From Saprospiraceae bacterium (GTDB lineage: Bacteria > Bacteroidota > Bacteroidia > Chitinophagales > Saprospiraceae), in the NCBI GenBank assembly GCA_020630735.1, contig JAHDIP010000005.1:1-64000 (forward strand): a DNA stretch of 64,000 nt, given 5' to 3'. This document shows, piece after piece, positions 1-9,000 of the stretch. The notes under the pieces are model-generated. The model saw only the letters and a list, made by a program, of their open reading frames with translations, was not told the origin of the DNA and did not search any database. Numbering within the stretch: position 1 is the first letter of the stretch; each line of letters opens with the position of its first letter. The position numbers and the translations under genes were made by a program.

Positions 1-2
1 CT

Positions 3-30
3 AAGCGTAGTTTGCAACTACGCTTTTATA
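3..30 (+). terminator. Strong hairpin, probable terminator of a gene left of the window
   Basis: A perfect 10-bp stem (AAGCGTAGTT at 3-12, AACTACGCTT at 16-25) closes a TGC loop and is followed by TTTATATTT. It reads as an intrinsic terminator for a plus-strand gene ending before the window. It is also the first of a run of three-base-loop hairpins, so it could belong to that repeat structure instead. Confidence 0.5.
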
Positions 31-234
31 TTTCGCTGTTTCTAACAGCACCTTTAGCACGATGCTAAAAGAATGATTCGTTTTAAACATTCCTTTGTGT
101 GCCTGCCTGTCGCAGACAGGTTTATACCTTAATCATGGACGTTTCATCTGTTTAAAATTCTAAATGATGCGTTTAAAAATAGAGTGTATCTCTAAGATAC
201 GGTCTATCTTTTTTTTGACCAAGCTAAAAAAATC

Positions 235-408
235 GGCTCTTTGACAATTTTTGCATTTTAGATAGGGCAACTACCTTTCTAGCGTTTAGTATCATGCAAA
301 AGATGCCGTTAAAAACGGCGCAAATATTGGGTCATAGTTTAAAACTACGACCAGCGATTTTATCTTTTGGCTTGAGTTTTTCTTTTTTGCAAAAATTGTC
401 AAAGAGCC
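235..408. repeat. Perfect 21-bp inverted repeat enclosing 132 bp
   Basis: Bases 235-255 and 388-408 are exact reverse complements, starting GGCTCTTTGACA on the left arm. The interior has two further hairpins (305-319 and 331-351). There is no open reading frame of note inside. The arrangement resembles terminal inverted repeats of a small element or a long stem of a structured transcript; no flanking target duplication was recognised. Confidence 0.75.
351..408 (-). repeat. Dispersed repeat, copy 1
   Basis: Read on the minus strand this segment ends in GATAAAATCGCTGG and contains TGCAAAAAAGAA. The same words in the same order and nearly the same spacing recur at 2581-2634 on the plus strand. 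By eye the copies agree at roughly four of five positions with a few one- or two-base gaps. Copy 1 includes one arm of the 21-bp inverted repeat. Confidence 0.65.
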
Positions 409-425
409 AAAAAATCATTTTTTCG

Positions 426-450
426 TCAGCAAAAGTGATAGGATCACTTT
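426..450 (-). terminator. Hairpin at the 3' end of purK
   Basis: AAAGTGAT (432-439) and ATCACTTT (443-450) form a perfect 8-bp stem around a three-base loop overlapping the purK stop codon. On the minus strand the stem runs into TTTTG. The T tract is short, so termination is plausible but not certain. Confidence 0.35.
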
Positions 451-1604
451 GATTCAGATGCAATTATTTTTAAAGTTTCTTTTATATGGATAGCTTTTCG
501 TTTTGCACTTTGCAAATCGGTATCAACTACCGTTGCGTGTCCCATTTTTCTGAAAGGTTTTGTTTCTGCCTTTCCATAAAGATGAAGATGCGCACCATCA
601 ATTTTCAAACAATCTTCTAAGCCTGTGTACTGTGCAGCCCCTTTAAATCCATCTTCGCCTAACAAGTTAACCATTACAGCAGCTTGTAAGTTTTCGGTAT
701 TTCCCAAAGGCAAATTTAAGATTGCTCTAAGGTGCTGTTCATATTGCGAAGTATGCGCACTATCTATAGTGTGGTGCCCACTATTATGCGGACGAGGAGC
801 TACCTCATTGATCAATACTTCATTTTCTGTAGTAAGAAAAAACTCAATAGCAAGTAGCCCACAAATATCGTAAGTCTCGATGATTTGAGCAGCCAACTGA
901 TGTAAGGCTTTATCCTGTGATTCAGAAATGTTGGCAGGACAAAAAAGATATTCAACTAGATTTGCAGTCGGATTAAATTCCATCTCAACAACAGGAAATG
1001 TTTTTACTTCTCCCTTCGGACTACGTGCAGCGATAACAGCCAATTCTTTTTGGATCGCAACTAATGGCTCTACTACCGACGCTGTGGCTAAAACTTTATC
1101 GAGATCTTCCATTGTCTTTATCACAACTACTCCTTTACCATCGTAGCCTGCTGTTCTCGATTTTTGAACAAAAGGCAAACTCAATTTACCAGTATTTACA
1201 GCATCTAGTATGGCTTCCTTTGAATCATAAAGTTCGAATGATGAAGTAGGCAATTGGTGCTCTTTATAGAATTGCTTTTGCAAGCCCTTATCCTTGATGA
1301 TGTTTAAGGCACTCGGACTTGGGTGTATCTGCTTTCCCTCTTTTTCCAATTGCAATAAAGCATCTGTATTGACATGCTCTATCTCAATCGTCAATACATC
1401 TACCTGCTGACCAAAACGATAAACATCATCATAATCTTTGAAATTGCCTTCGATAAATTTGCTACAGACTGTACCCGCAGGGAAGTCAGCAGAGCGATCT
1501 AAAATATAGGTATTTAGATGAAGATTACTAGCAGCAATACAAAACATCTTGCCCAACTGTCCGCCACCAAGGACACCTATTTTTAAATTATTAATTGTAG
1601 ACAT
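444..1604 (-). CDS. purK: 5-(carboxyamino)imidazole ribonucleotide synthase (PurK)
   Basis: This is the ATP-dependent enzyme that carboxylates aminoimidazole ribonucleotide with bicarbonate in de novo purine synthesis; its product is the substrate of PurE. The 386-residue protein has the typical family length. It opens with the PurK nucleotide-fold motif GVLGGGQLGKMF (about residues 10-21), has the ATP-grasp segment SRTAGYDGKGVVV, and the C-terminal NEVAPRPHNSGHHTIDS motif that marks PurK among ATP-grasp enzymes. I start at 1604 rather than further upstream because this ATG is preceded by AAAAAGGAG at good spacing and the protein begins just before the conserved glycine-rich loop; the 53 upstream codons look non-coding. 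No purE is adjacent. Assignment is firm. Confidence 0.95.
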   Translation of the reverse strand: MSTINNLKIGVLGGGQLGKMFCIAASNLHLNTYILDRSADFPAGTVCSKFIEGNFKDYDDVYRFGQQVDVLTIEIEHVNTDALLQLEKEGKQIHPSPSALNIIKDKGLQKQFYKEHQLPTSSFELYDSKEAILDAVNTGKLSLPFVQKSRTAGYDGKGVVVIKTMEDLDKVLATASVVEPLVAIQKELAVIAARSPKGEVKTFPVVEMEFNPTANLVEYLFCPANISESQDKALHQLAAQIIETYDICGLLAIEFFLTTENEVLINEVAPRPHNSGHHTIDSAHTSQYEQHLRAILNLPLGNTENLQAAVMVNLLGEDGFKGAAQYTGLEDCLKIDGAHLHLYGKAETKPFRKMGHATVVDTDLQSAKRKAIHIKETLKIIASESK

Positions 1605-1911
1605 AATACGACTCCTTTTTTTGAGTGGCGAAAATAGTAGTAATAAAGGAGTCTGCCAAATATCGAACGAATTAAACGAACTACTAAGTGAAGGCCGAAA
1701 AATAAGTTCCGTATTTTGGCTAGGGAATTTTGAGTTTAGACAAGGGATTAGCCTAGTTTGCACTAGCTATCACGAGGCTTTTCAACATGAATGCAGTGGT
1801 GCAAAGCAGAAAAGATTTTGGAAACCTTTTCAACGAAATGAACCGCTAGCGGTCGGGGCTGCAACTCAAAAGTGCCAACCACAAATCGGGAAGTTATTAT
1901 TTGACCATTAC
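1605..1911. other. Non-coding spacer between the Nudix gene and purK
   Basis: About 300 bp separates the end of the Nudix gene from the purK start. It contains the purK ribosome binding site (GGAGT at 1605-1615 on the minus strand), a perfect 10-bp palindrome CCGCTAGCGG, and a small CTAGT/ACTAG hairpin. An open frame crosses it on the plus strand but overlaps purK and has no recognisable protein features. The minus-strand purK promoter should lie here, but I cannot point to a convincing one. Confidence 0.4.
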
Positions 1912-2427
1912 TTACAGAGTACTAACTATAAGTTCTAATAAAAAAGTTTCTCGTTCGATAGACATTCCTTTTTTATGACTGGTCGCCATAGTTTGTTTAT
2001 TATGTTTTATGGCTTCCTGAATATCAACCCATATGGCTTTCATGCCATTCTTTATTTCATAGGCTTCCAAATTTGCGTTTCCAAGCTCTTTGTTGATCTC
2101 ACAAGTATAGCAATAGGAAATCATGTGTTGAATGTCAAAATCTGGTTTATACCATGGTCGGTATTCTTCGTAAGAGCCAAAGGCTTTTATGTTTTTAATA
2201 TTTTGGGCTCCTGTTTCTTCACTAAGCTCTCGCATCATGCCTTGGATTTTATCTTCGTCCAAATCTAAGCCTCCACCTGGAAGACTGTAGTCTTCATATC
2301 TTTCGGTATACATTAGTAATATGCTATTGCCTTGAACAGCTATACTTCTAGTGGCTAGTCGTGTGAAAATGGTTTTATTTTCTAAGCTTTTTATTTCAGG
2401 ATGATAATGGGTTTTTAATAGTTGCAT
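1912..2427 (-). CDS. Nudix hydrolase
   Basis: The 171-residue protein contains a complete Nudix box at residues 52-74: G, five residues, E, seven residues, REL, S, EE, T, G, A. This is the metal-binding catalytic loop of enzymes that hydrolyse nucleoside diphosphates linked to another group. The motif is preceded by SLPGGGLDL, the usual strand entering the box. Length matches a single Nudix domain. Substrate cannot be told from the sequence; housecleaning of oxidised nucleotides or an NDP-sugar are equally possible. It is on the same strand as purK with about 300 bp between them, so it is probably a separate transcription unit. Start is the ATG at 2427, with no clear Shine-Dalgarno. Confidence 0.88.
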   Translation of the reverse strand: MQLLKTHYHPEIKSLENKTIFTRLATRSIAVQGNSILLMYTERYEDYSLPGGGLDLDEDKIQGMMRELSEETGAQNIKNIKAFGSYEEYRPWYKPDFDIQHMISYCYTCEINKELGNANLEAYEIKNGMKAIWVDIQEAIKHNKQTMATSHKKGMSIERETFLLELIVSTL

Positions 2428-2580
2428 TGGCTTGTTTCTATTTTTATGTAAAGATAGAGTAAACTAGATGAATAAGGGATGAAAACTAAATAAATGTTCC
2501 ATTTTGATTTGCCTATTTTGAAATATTTATTGAATCATAGAGAGTATGTTTTAAAATCAGTTCACAAAATTTTAAAAGAT

Positions 2581-2634
2581 ACTCTGACAATTTTGCAAAA
2601 AAGAATAATCCAATCAAAAAGATAAAATCGCTGG
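2581..2634 (+). repeat. Dispersed repeat, copy 2
   Basis: Shares TGACAATTTT, GCAAAAAAGAA and GATAAAATCGCTGG, in order, with the minus strand of 351-408. It lies in the 285-bp spacer upstream of the UvrA-like gene. The rest of that spacer (2428-2712) is AT-rich and shows no other gene; a promoter for the UvrA-like gene is expected there but none is convincing. Confidence 0.65.
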
Positions 2635-2712
2635 AAAAGATGTGGAGGCTTTAGGTACCGACTTTTTTAAAATTCATAAACCCTTTGTGCATTATTTCAT
2701 TAATTTTACCAG

Positions 2713-5700
2713 ATGATTTCAAGAACAGCAGCAATAGAAATTCAAGGAGCAAGAACTAACAATCTGAAGAACATTTCCCTGCGTATTCCGCACAACAAAC
2801 TTATAGTAGTCACAGGAATATCAGGGTCAGGAAAATCGAGCCTTGTATTTGAGGTCATTGCCAAAGAAGGACAGCGCAGATATTTTGAGACACTACCTTC
2901 ATTTGCACGACAGTTTATGGGAAAATTGAATCGTCCTGATGTAGATGAAATAGAAGGACTTTCGCCAGTTATTGCCATAGGACAAGGGACTGCCGGAATG
3001 CATGCACGATCTACAGTTGGTACTTTATCGGATATTTACGATTTGTTGCGTTTGTTGTTTGCTAGAACAGGTACGACAACGAAGCCTAGTAAGCTTTCAC
3101 GTGCTCTTTTTTCGTTCAATTCCCCAATAGGAAAGTGTAATCATTGCAATGGCATTGGAAAAGAAGAACAAATAGACTTAAAGCGCCTTATTCGTTTTCC
3201 AGAAAAATCAATAAGAGACGGTGCATTGGCACCAACATTACCAAATGGTTATATCATGTATTCACAGGTAACTATTGATGTGCTGAATCAGGTATGTGAA
3301 GCGGAGGGCTTTAGTGTTGATATTCCGTGGAATGAATTGACGGCTGCCCAACGTAAGGTTGTTCTGTATGGAAGCAATAAAATTAAAGTACCTTTTGGAA
3401 AGCATTCTCTAGAATCACGGTTGAAGTGGAAAGGCATAAAGGCTAAGCCTCGGGAAGAAGGACATTACAAAGGAATGATTCCGATTATGTCTGATATTCT
3501 TCGGCGAGATCGAAATGCCAATATTCTCAAGTATGTATATTCGTTGACCTGCCAAGTGTGTAATGGAACTCGCTTGAATGCCGATGCTTTAGCTGTTAGC
3601 GTTCATGGAAAATCAATAGCAGAAATAGTTTGCTTAGAATTGAACGAATTGAAAGCGTGGATTCAATCAAATACTTGGAAAATAGTAGGACGTGAAATTA
3701 TAGAACGAATTGTAGCGCAAGTTGATCTATTGGAGGATTTAGGATTGGGGCATCTAAGGATAGATCGTTCTTCGAAATCGCTTCGTGCAAGTGAGATTCA
3801 ACGCATTCGTGTGGCCAATCAAATTTTAGTTCCTTTGAGTGATGTACTTTATGTTTTTGATGAGCCGTCTATCGGTTTGCATAAAGAAGAAAACGAACGC
3901 TTGATTTATCATTTTAAAGAACTTGTTAAAAAAGGAAATACAGTTATAGTTGTGGAGCATGACTTGGACACGATAAAGAGTGCAGACCATATCATAGAGA
4001 TTGGTCCACAAGCTGGAGTGAATGGTGGAGAATTGATTTTTAATGGAGCATTTTCAGCATTTCAGCAAGAGGCGGAATTGAAAGAAGTGAGTCCAACATA
4101 TCGAGCAATTACATTTTTAAAAGAGAGGGCTAGAAGGGCATCCGTAAAAAAAGAAGACAAGTCGATTCGATTGATTGGATGCCATACACGAAACCTGAAA
4201 AATATTGATGTTGAATTTAAACTAGGAAAACTCAATGTCGTTAGTGGGCGGTCAGGTGTTGGCAAATCAACTTTAGTAAAAGGCACCTTGCTCAAGATCG
4301 TTCAACAGCAGTTGGGGATTGAAGTTGGTGAAGCTGCTAAACTAGCTGGTCATGAAAATCTTGCCGCTATAAATAAACTAATTTTTATAGATCATTCACC
4401 GATAGGAAAAACACCACGCAGTAATCCTGCCACCTATTTAGGGCTGTCAGATCATATTCGTGATCTCTATGCAAATTTGCCCGATTCAAAAATACAAGGA
4501 TTTACCAAATCTCGATTTTCATTCAACAATAAAGGAGGGCGATGCGAAGGCTGCCAAGGTGCAGGAAAAACACAGATAGGTATGCACTTTTTGGGTAATG
4601 TGGATTTGGTTTGTGGTATCTGTAATGGTCAACGATTTAACGCAAGTACACTGCAAATAACGTACAAAGGATTGTCTATTGCAGATTGTTATCAATTATC
4701 CATTAATGAAGCGATTGTCTTTTTTGGTGATCAGAAAAAGATATTGGCAGGTCTCAAAATATTACAAGATATAGGACTCGGATATTTAAGACTCGGACAA
4801 TCTTCCACTACACTTTCGGGAGGCGAAGCGCAGCGCATTAAGATCGCCAATCAACTACAGAAAAAAGATACAGGAGATACCTTATATGTAATCATTGAGC
4901 CAAGTATTGGACTCCATCACGATGATATTGAAACGCTCGTTCAATTGTTTGACAGCATTACCGAGAAAGGGAATACCATTGTTTGTATCGAACAAAACGA
5001 AGCGGTCATTGCTTGGAGCGATTGGCATATTGAACTTGGTCCCAAAGGTGGTCAGGAAGGAGGGAAGCTCGTTTATCAAGGAATCCCAAAAGTAATGTCT
5101 AAAAATACAAGTGATGAAGTCAAAAAGGAAATCCCAATTACGCTTGTCCAGAAGGAGATTGTATTGAATGGAGTGACGACGCATGGGCTTAAAAACATTA
5201 ATGTTCGTATTCCAAAAAATCAGTTGACTGTAGTAACGGGACTTTCAGGAAGTGGAAAGTCAAGCTTGGTATACGATACCTTGTTTGCTGAGTCTAATGC
5301 CCGTTTCACAGAATCTTTATCTACTTACAACAGAAGTTTTCTTCAACAAAACAGTGCTGCTGAAATAGCATCTTTCGCTGGTTTGGGTCCAGCAATAGGG
5401 ATTAACAGAAAAGGCGGAGCACCTTCGAAGCGATCAACGGTTGGTACCTTGTCAGGTGTGTATGATGCTTTTCGATTATTGTATTCGAGAATTGCCCAAG
5501 AGGAAGGAGCAATTTACACTGCTCAACATTTTTCATTCAACCATCATCTTGGTGCCTGTCTTGCCTGTGAAGGGCTTGGTCTGCAAGATACATGCGATCC
5601 TGATAAGGTGATCGTTGCGCAAGAGAAATCCATCTTTGAAGGCGCTATCTCTACCAATAAGGCTGTAGCTTATTATGCTGATGTTAATGGTCAATTCATG

Positions 5701-7482
5701 GCTACATTAAAGGAAGTCGCTAAGCAAAAAAAATGGAATATTGATCGTCCGTGGCAGGAACTGGAAGATGAACAAAAGGAGGTGATATTGTATGGTGCGG
5801 GAGATGCACTTTGGGATGTCACTTGGGAGTTTAATACAAAATCAAGAAAGGGGACACAATCCTTAAGTGCTAAGTGGCTCGGATTCTGTCCTTATATTGA
5901 TGCCGAATATCAGCGGAAACGACATAACAAAAATAGTAAACATTTAGAAGCATTATTGCATGAAGTGGTATGTCCAACATGTAGAGGAAGCCGCTTGAAA
6001 TCCGAATTGTTAAAAACGAAATTTATTGGAAAAGATATTCATGAGTTTTCTCAATTGAGCATTGTGTCGGGGCTCGAATTATTGGAGGATATAGATGATC
6101 AACTCGATACGGTTGTTTTGGCGATAAGTAAAGTTGTTTTACCCGCAGTAAAAAAAACGTTGAAGACAATTGTTGATCTAGGTCTGGGCTATTTGAATTT
6201 GGATAGATCTGTACGCACTCTTTCTGGAGGCGAACGACAACGGGTTACGCTGGCAGGTCAATTGTCAACGCATTTGTTTGGTGTTACCTATGTTTTGGAT
6301 GAACCCACAATTGGCTTGGATGAAAAGCAAGTAGCCGTTTTGTCTGGCGCTTTAAAAAATATTGTAGCCAATGGAAATACGGTGGTGGTTGTAGAGCATG
6401 ATCCTTTTTTTATTCGTAGTGCCGATTATCTGATAGAGATGGGACCTGGGGCTGGTCGGCTAGGGGGCGAAGTGATCTACCAAGGGAAGATCAACGATAT
6501 TGCTAAAGCAAAACATTCTGTTACCTACCAATTATTGCAAGCTGAGCGAATTGCTCCAGTTAAGCGAGCAGGAATAAAAGGGAGACCCTTTGGTGTGGGT
6601 GGTGCCTATGCCAACAATTTGAAGCATATTGATGTCAATTTTTATTCCCGTCAGCTAATCGCCATTACAGGTGTTTCGGGTAGTGGAAAATCAAGTTTGA
6701 TTAAAGAGGTCTTGTATCGTTCTTGCTTGCAAAGTCGCTTGGTAAATTGTACTTCTTTGACAGGAATGGATCAGTTTGAAGAGGTGTTGCTTATTGATCA
6801 AGAGCTATTGAAACAGAGTAGGTGGAGTACACCTGTTTCGTATACTGGAATAATGGAACAGATAAAAAAGATTTTTTCTACAACTGCATTCGCTCAAAAA
6901 AATGGATTGAAGAAAGCTAATTTTTCTTATCAAAACAAACAGGGTAAATGTGCTACTTGTAGCGGCAATGGAAAGCTAAAAACAAGTATGGATTTTATGA
7001 GTGATATCTGGCTAAACTGTGATGGCTGTAATGGAATGCGTTATAATGAAAATATCTTAGCCTGTAAATTTAAGGGGCGTTCTATTGGTGATGTGTTGCG
7101 TATGACGGTGCAAGAGGCAATTGAGTTTTTTGATGCTGGAATTCTTGTAGAAAAACTGGATGTCCTCAGTAGAGTAGGAGTGGGTCATATCTTGTTGGGG
7201 CAAGCTGTAGATACTTTATCTGGAGGAGAAGCCCAGCGTTTGAAACTAGCCAAATCAATGATGGAAAAACGAAATGGTGCGACCTTGTATCTCTTCGATG
7301 AACCGAGTACAGGGCTTCATTATTTTGATGTTTTACAATTAATTAGCGTTTTTCAAACGCTAGTTGATCAAGGTGATACAGTACTTTTTATTGAACATAA
7401 TAGTACCTTGATTGAATCCGCCGACCAAGTAGTTAGGCTAGGGCCTGGTTGTGGAGAGGATGGTGGACTTGTATTGTTTTAG
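2713..7482 (+). CDS. Double-length UvrA-like ABC ATPase with four nucleotide-binding domains
   Basis: At 1589 residues this is about 1.7 times a normal UvrA (around 940). Four Walker A loops are visible: GISGSGKSS near residue 35, [10 protein letters not shown] near 512, GLSGSGKSS near 843 and GVSGSGKSS near 1320. Each half-unit also has one CxxC...CxxC pair (CNHC/CQVC, CEGC/CGIC, CLAC/CPTC, CATC/CDGC), as in the UvrA zinc modules. Signature motifs are LRASEIQR (about 357, degenerate), TLSGGEAQR (about 700), TLSGGERQR (about 1170) and TLSGGEAQR (about 1502). Walker B regions read VFDEPS, VIIEPS (Asp replaced), VLDEPT and LFDEPS. The insert between the first Walker A and the first zinc module is short, so the UvrB-binding domain of canonical UvrA seems absent. 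It is thus like two UvrA2-type subunits fused head to tail. The likely role is DNA-damage or DNA-intercalator tolerance rather than classical UvrABC repair; that is inference. Confidence 0.9.
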   Translation: MISRTAAIEIQGARTNNLKNISLRIPHNKLIVVTGISGSGKSSLVFEVIAKEGQRRYFETLPSFARQFMGKLNRPDVDEIEGLSPVIAIGQGTAGMHARSTVGTLSDIYDLLRLLFARTGTTTKPSKLSRALFSFNSPIGKCNHCNGIGKEEQIDLKRLIRFPEKSIRDGALAPTLPNGYIMYSQVTIDVLNQVCEAEGFSVDIPWNELTAAQRKVVLYGSNKIKVPFGKHSLESRLKWKGIKAKPREEGHYKGMIPIMSDILRRDRNANILKYVYSLTCQVCNGTRLNADALAVSVHGKSIAEIVCLELNELKAWIQSNTWKIVGREIIERIVAQVDLLEDLGLGHLRIDRSSKSLRASEIQRIRVANQILVPLSDVLYVFDEPSIGLHKEENERLIYHFKELVKKGNTVIVVEHDLDTIKSADHIIEIGPQAGVNGGELIFNGAFSAFQQEAELKEVSPTYRAITFLKERARRASVKKEDKSIRLIGCHTRNLKNIDVEFKLGKLNVVSGRSGVGKSTLVKGTLLKIVQQQLGIEVGEAAKLAGHENLAAINKLIFIDHSPIGKTPRSNPATYLGLSDHIRDLYANLPDSKIQGFTKSRFSFNNKGGRCEGCQGAGKTQIGMHFLGNVDLVCGICNGQRFNASTLQITYKGLSIADCYQLSINEAIVFFGDQKKILAGLKILQDIGLGYLRLGQSSTTLSGGEAQRIKIANQLQKKDTGDTLYVIIEPSIGLHHDDIETLVQLFDSITEKGNTIVCIEQNEAVIAWSDWHIELGPKGGQEGGKLVYQGIPKVMSKNTSDEVKKEIPITLVQKEIVLNGVTTHGLKNINVRIPKNQLTVVTGLSGSGKSSLVYDTLFAESNARFTESLSTYNRSFLQQNSAAEIASFAGLGPAIGINRKGGAPSKRSTVGTLSGVYDAFRLLYSRIAQEEGAIYTAQHFSFNHHLGACLACEGLGLQDTCDPDKVIVAQEKSIFEGAISTNKAVAYYADVNGQFMATLKEVAKQKKWNIDRPWQELEDEQKEVILYGAGDALWDVTWEFNTKSRKGTQSLSAKWLGFCPYIDAEYQRKRHNKNSKHLEALLHEVVCPTCRGSRLKSELLKTKFIGKDIHEFSQLSIVSGLELLEDIDDQLDTVVLAISKVVLPAVKKTLKTIVDLGLGYLNLDRSVRTLSGGERQRVTLAGQLSTHLFGVTYVLDEPTIGLDEKQVAVLSGALKNIVANGNTVVVVEHDPFFIRSADYLIEMGPGAGRLGGEVIYQGKINDIAKAKHSVTYQLLQAERIAPVKRAGIKGRPFGVGGAYANNLKHIDVNFYSRQLIAITGVSGSGKSSLIKEVLYRSCLQSRLVNCTSLTGMDQFEEVLLIDQELLKQSRWSTPVSYTGIMEQIKKIFSTTAFAQKNGLKKANFSYQNKQGKCATCSGNGKLKTSMDFMSDIWLNCDGCNGMRYNENILACKFKGRSIGDVLRMTVQEAIEFFDAGILVEKLDVLSRVGVGHILLGQAVDTLSGGEAQRLKLAKSMMEKRNGATLYLFDEPSTGLHYFDVLQLISVFQTLVDQGDTVLFIEHNSTLIESADQVVRLGPGCGEDGGLVLF

Positions 7483-7505
7483 CTTAGTGTAAATTAATTA
7501 ACGTT

Positions 7506-7539
7506 AATAAGTACTTGGACCAAAAGTAACTTATTTTGT
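7506..7539. terminator. Hairpin between convergent genes
   Basis: AATAAGTACTT (7506-7516) pairs with AAGTAACTTATT (7524-7535) with one bulged base, around a seven-base loop, followed by TTG on the plus strand. It sits between the convergent UvrA-like and S41 genes and could terminate either. The T tract is weak. Confidence 0.4.
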
Positions 7540-7549
7540 CTAGGTTTCA

Positions 7550-8974
7550 CTATGGGTTTTTAAAACTATCTGTGACAAATTCTATCCATTCATATCTAGG
7601 TATTGATTTATCTAAAAAGACATCTGGCTGAATTCCAATATCATCAATCGGCATATTATTTATTCTTCTGGAGAGCGTATATACAAGAATAACTTCTTTG
7701 TCGGGAGATAGAGTATAGTATTGGTTCGAAGCATCTAAAGCTCCCATTGTAGGTATGCCATAAATTTTCACTTTTCTACTTTGTTTTGAAGCTAACAAAA
7801 ATTCTTCTGCAGAGCTAGCAACTTCATCATCTACTAAAATTGCAACTTTTTCAGGATAAACATAAACTTCATCCAAAAGAATTGTTTTTACTTTTTCTGG
7901 TTTTTCAAAATTAACGTATTCGCCAAGATTTTCTGATAATATATTGTAATTTGATTTGTATTCTTGAAGTTCATCTTCATTCAACTCTCCAATAGAACCT
8001 TTTATAAAATCTAATGTTCTTTGGTTGTTTAGTTCTGTTGATAAAAATTCAAATCCAGCTTTCCTAATCGGATTAGTATATATGATTGGTAGTAATTCTT
8101 GATAGGACTTATCTGCACCTCCACCATTTGACCGAATATCTATAATTAGATTTTTAGTACGTATAACTTGATTTTTATGGAGCAGAATAATACTATCTAT
8201 TTTGTTTTTTTGACTAGGATCAAAAGAAGGAATTCTGATGTAATAAGTATCGTTATTTATTTTATTCGCTGAAGGCGTATCTGCGTCTAATTGAGTTATA
8301 AATTGTTCTATTTTTTTGCTATTTTTTTCTGTATGCAAGAAAGTTCTTCTTAAGTAAAGGTTACTGTTGATCTTAAGTAAATCTTTTGATAATAATTCAT
8401 ATTTTTTTAAATGCCATTTGCTTTTTTCCCAATTAAAAAAATCACCTTTCCCATCTTCATTAATTATAAACTGAACTTCATGTTTTTTCCAAACGGTATC
8501 GGTTGATTTATTTACAATTCCTAAATATTGATTATTTACTTTTTTGAACAGTATCTCTTTACCTGCAAAGTCCCAAATTCCCTCTAGGTCATGTGTCTTT
8601 TTATCGGAAAGATATTTTTTAAAATCATCCAAATCAACTGTATGAGATCTGACATCTTTACTATTAGGAGGTGTATTAATATTTACAATATCTACATGAT
8701 TTTTTCTAAAAAAGTACACCCATTTTCGTAATATTTTTATGCATTGATGCAAATCTGAAATAGCGTTAATTTCTTTTTTGATTAAAGTGTTATGTAGTTT
8801 ATAAGCATCTTGTCCTTTTTTTTGCAAAGCATCTGGAAAGCCTGCATCATTTGTTTCAAAAACTTCCTTTGCCCATTCATAATGAGCATTGCAATCACAG
8901 GTTTGGGCAAACAATGCCGTTACGAATAATGAAAGAGCCAGACTTAATAGAAATTTTTTTGTTTTCGTTTTCAA
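7550..8974 (-). CDS. Secreted S41-family peptidase-like protein
   Basis: The 474-residue protein starts with a signal peptide (basic KTKTKK, a leucine-rich core, cleavage near FAQ). The C-terminal half carries S41/tail-specific-protease landmarks: LIIDIRSNGGG, the nucleophile region VASSAEEF with the serines at about 387-388, and the following GIPTMGALDASN loop. The N-terminal KNHVDI fits the conserved histidine region. Tsp-type enzymes carry a catalytic lysine about 25 residues after the serine (FGKG); here the equivalent reads MGAL, so the enzyme is either tricorn/IRBP-like in mechanism or inactive. No PDZ domain is obvious. The start is TTG: an in-frame TAA directly precedes it and no ATG lies before the signal peptide. 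The substrate is unknown; it would act in the periplasm or outside the cell. Confidence 0.82.
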   Translation of the reverse strand: MKTKTKKFLLSLALSLFVTALFAQTCDCNAHYEWAKEVFETNDAGFPDALQKKGQDAYKLHNTLIKKEINAISDLHQCIKILRKWVYFFRKNHVDIVNINTPPNSKDVRSHTVDLDDFKKYLSDKKTHDLEGIWDFAGKEILFKKVNNQYLGIVNKSTDTVWKKHEVQFIINEDGKGDFFNWEKSKWHLKKYELLSKDLLKINSNLYLRRTFLHTEKNSKKIEQFITQLDADTPSANKINNDTYYIRIPSFDPSQKNKIDSIILLHKNQVIRTKNLIIDIRSNGGGADKSYQELLPIIYTNPIRKAGFEFLSTELNNQRTLDFIKGSIGELNEDELQEYKSNYNILSENLGEYVNFEKPEKVKTILLDEVYVYPEKVAILVDDEVASSAEEFLLASKQSRKVKIYGIPTMGALDASNQYYTLSPDKEVILVYTLSRRINNMPIDDIGIQPDVFLDKSIPRYEWIEFVTDSFKNP

Positions 8975-9000
8975 TTAATTATAATTAACTTTTAAAATGA

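Larger units (their letters stand above)
1..450. repeat. Hairpin-rich non-coding region
   Basis: No credible gene lies between 1 and 443. The stretch holds at least seven perfect short palindromes, every one with a three-base spacer: 3-25 (10-bp stem), 35-49 (6), 53-69 (7), 106-120 (6), 186-200 (6), 305-319 (6) and 432-450 (8, overlapping the purK end). An eighth, 331-351, has one mismatch. A perfect 21-bp inverted repeat (235-255 with 388-408) encloses two of them. Function unknown; a structured RNA or an old non-autonomous element are both possible. Confidence 0.7.

Noticed and set aside
1549-1938. 129-codon open frame on the plus strand
   Set aside because: It overlaps the start of purK on the opposite strand and the Nudix gene end, has no motif or signal, and its composition follows the non-coding spacer.
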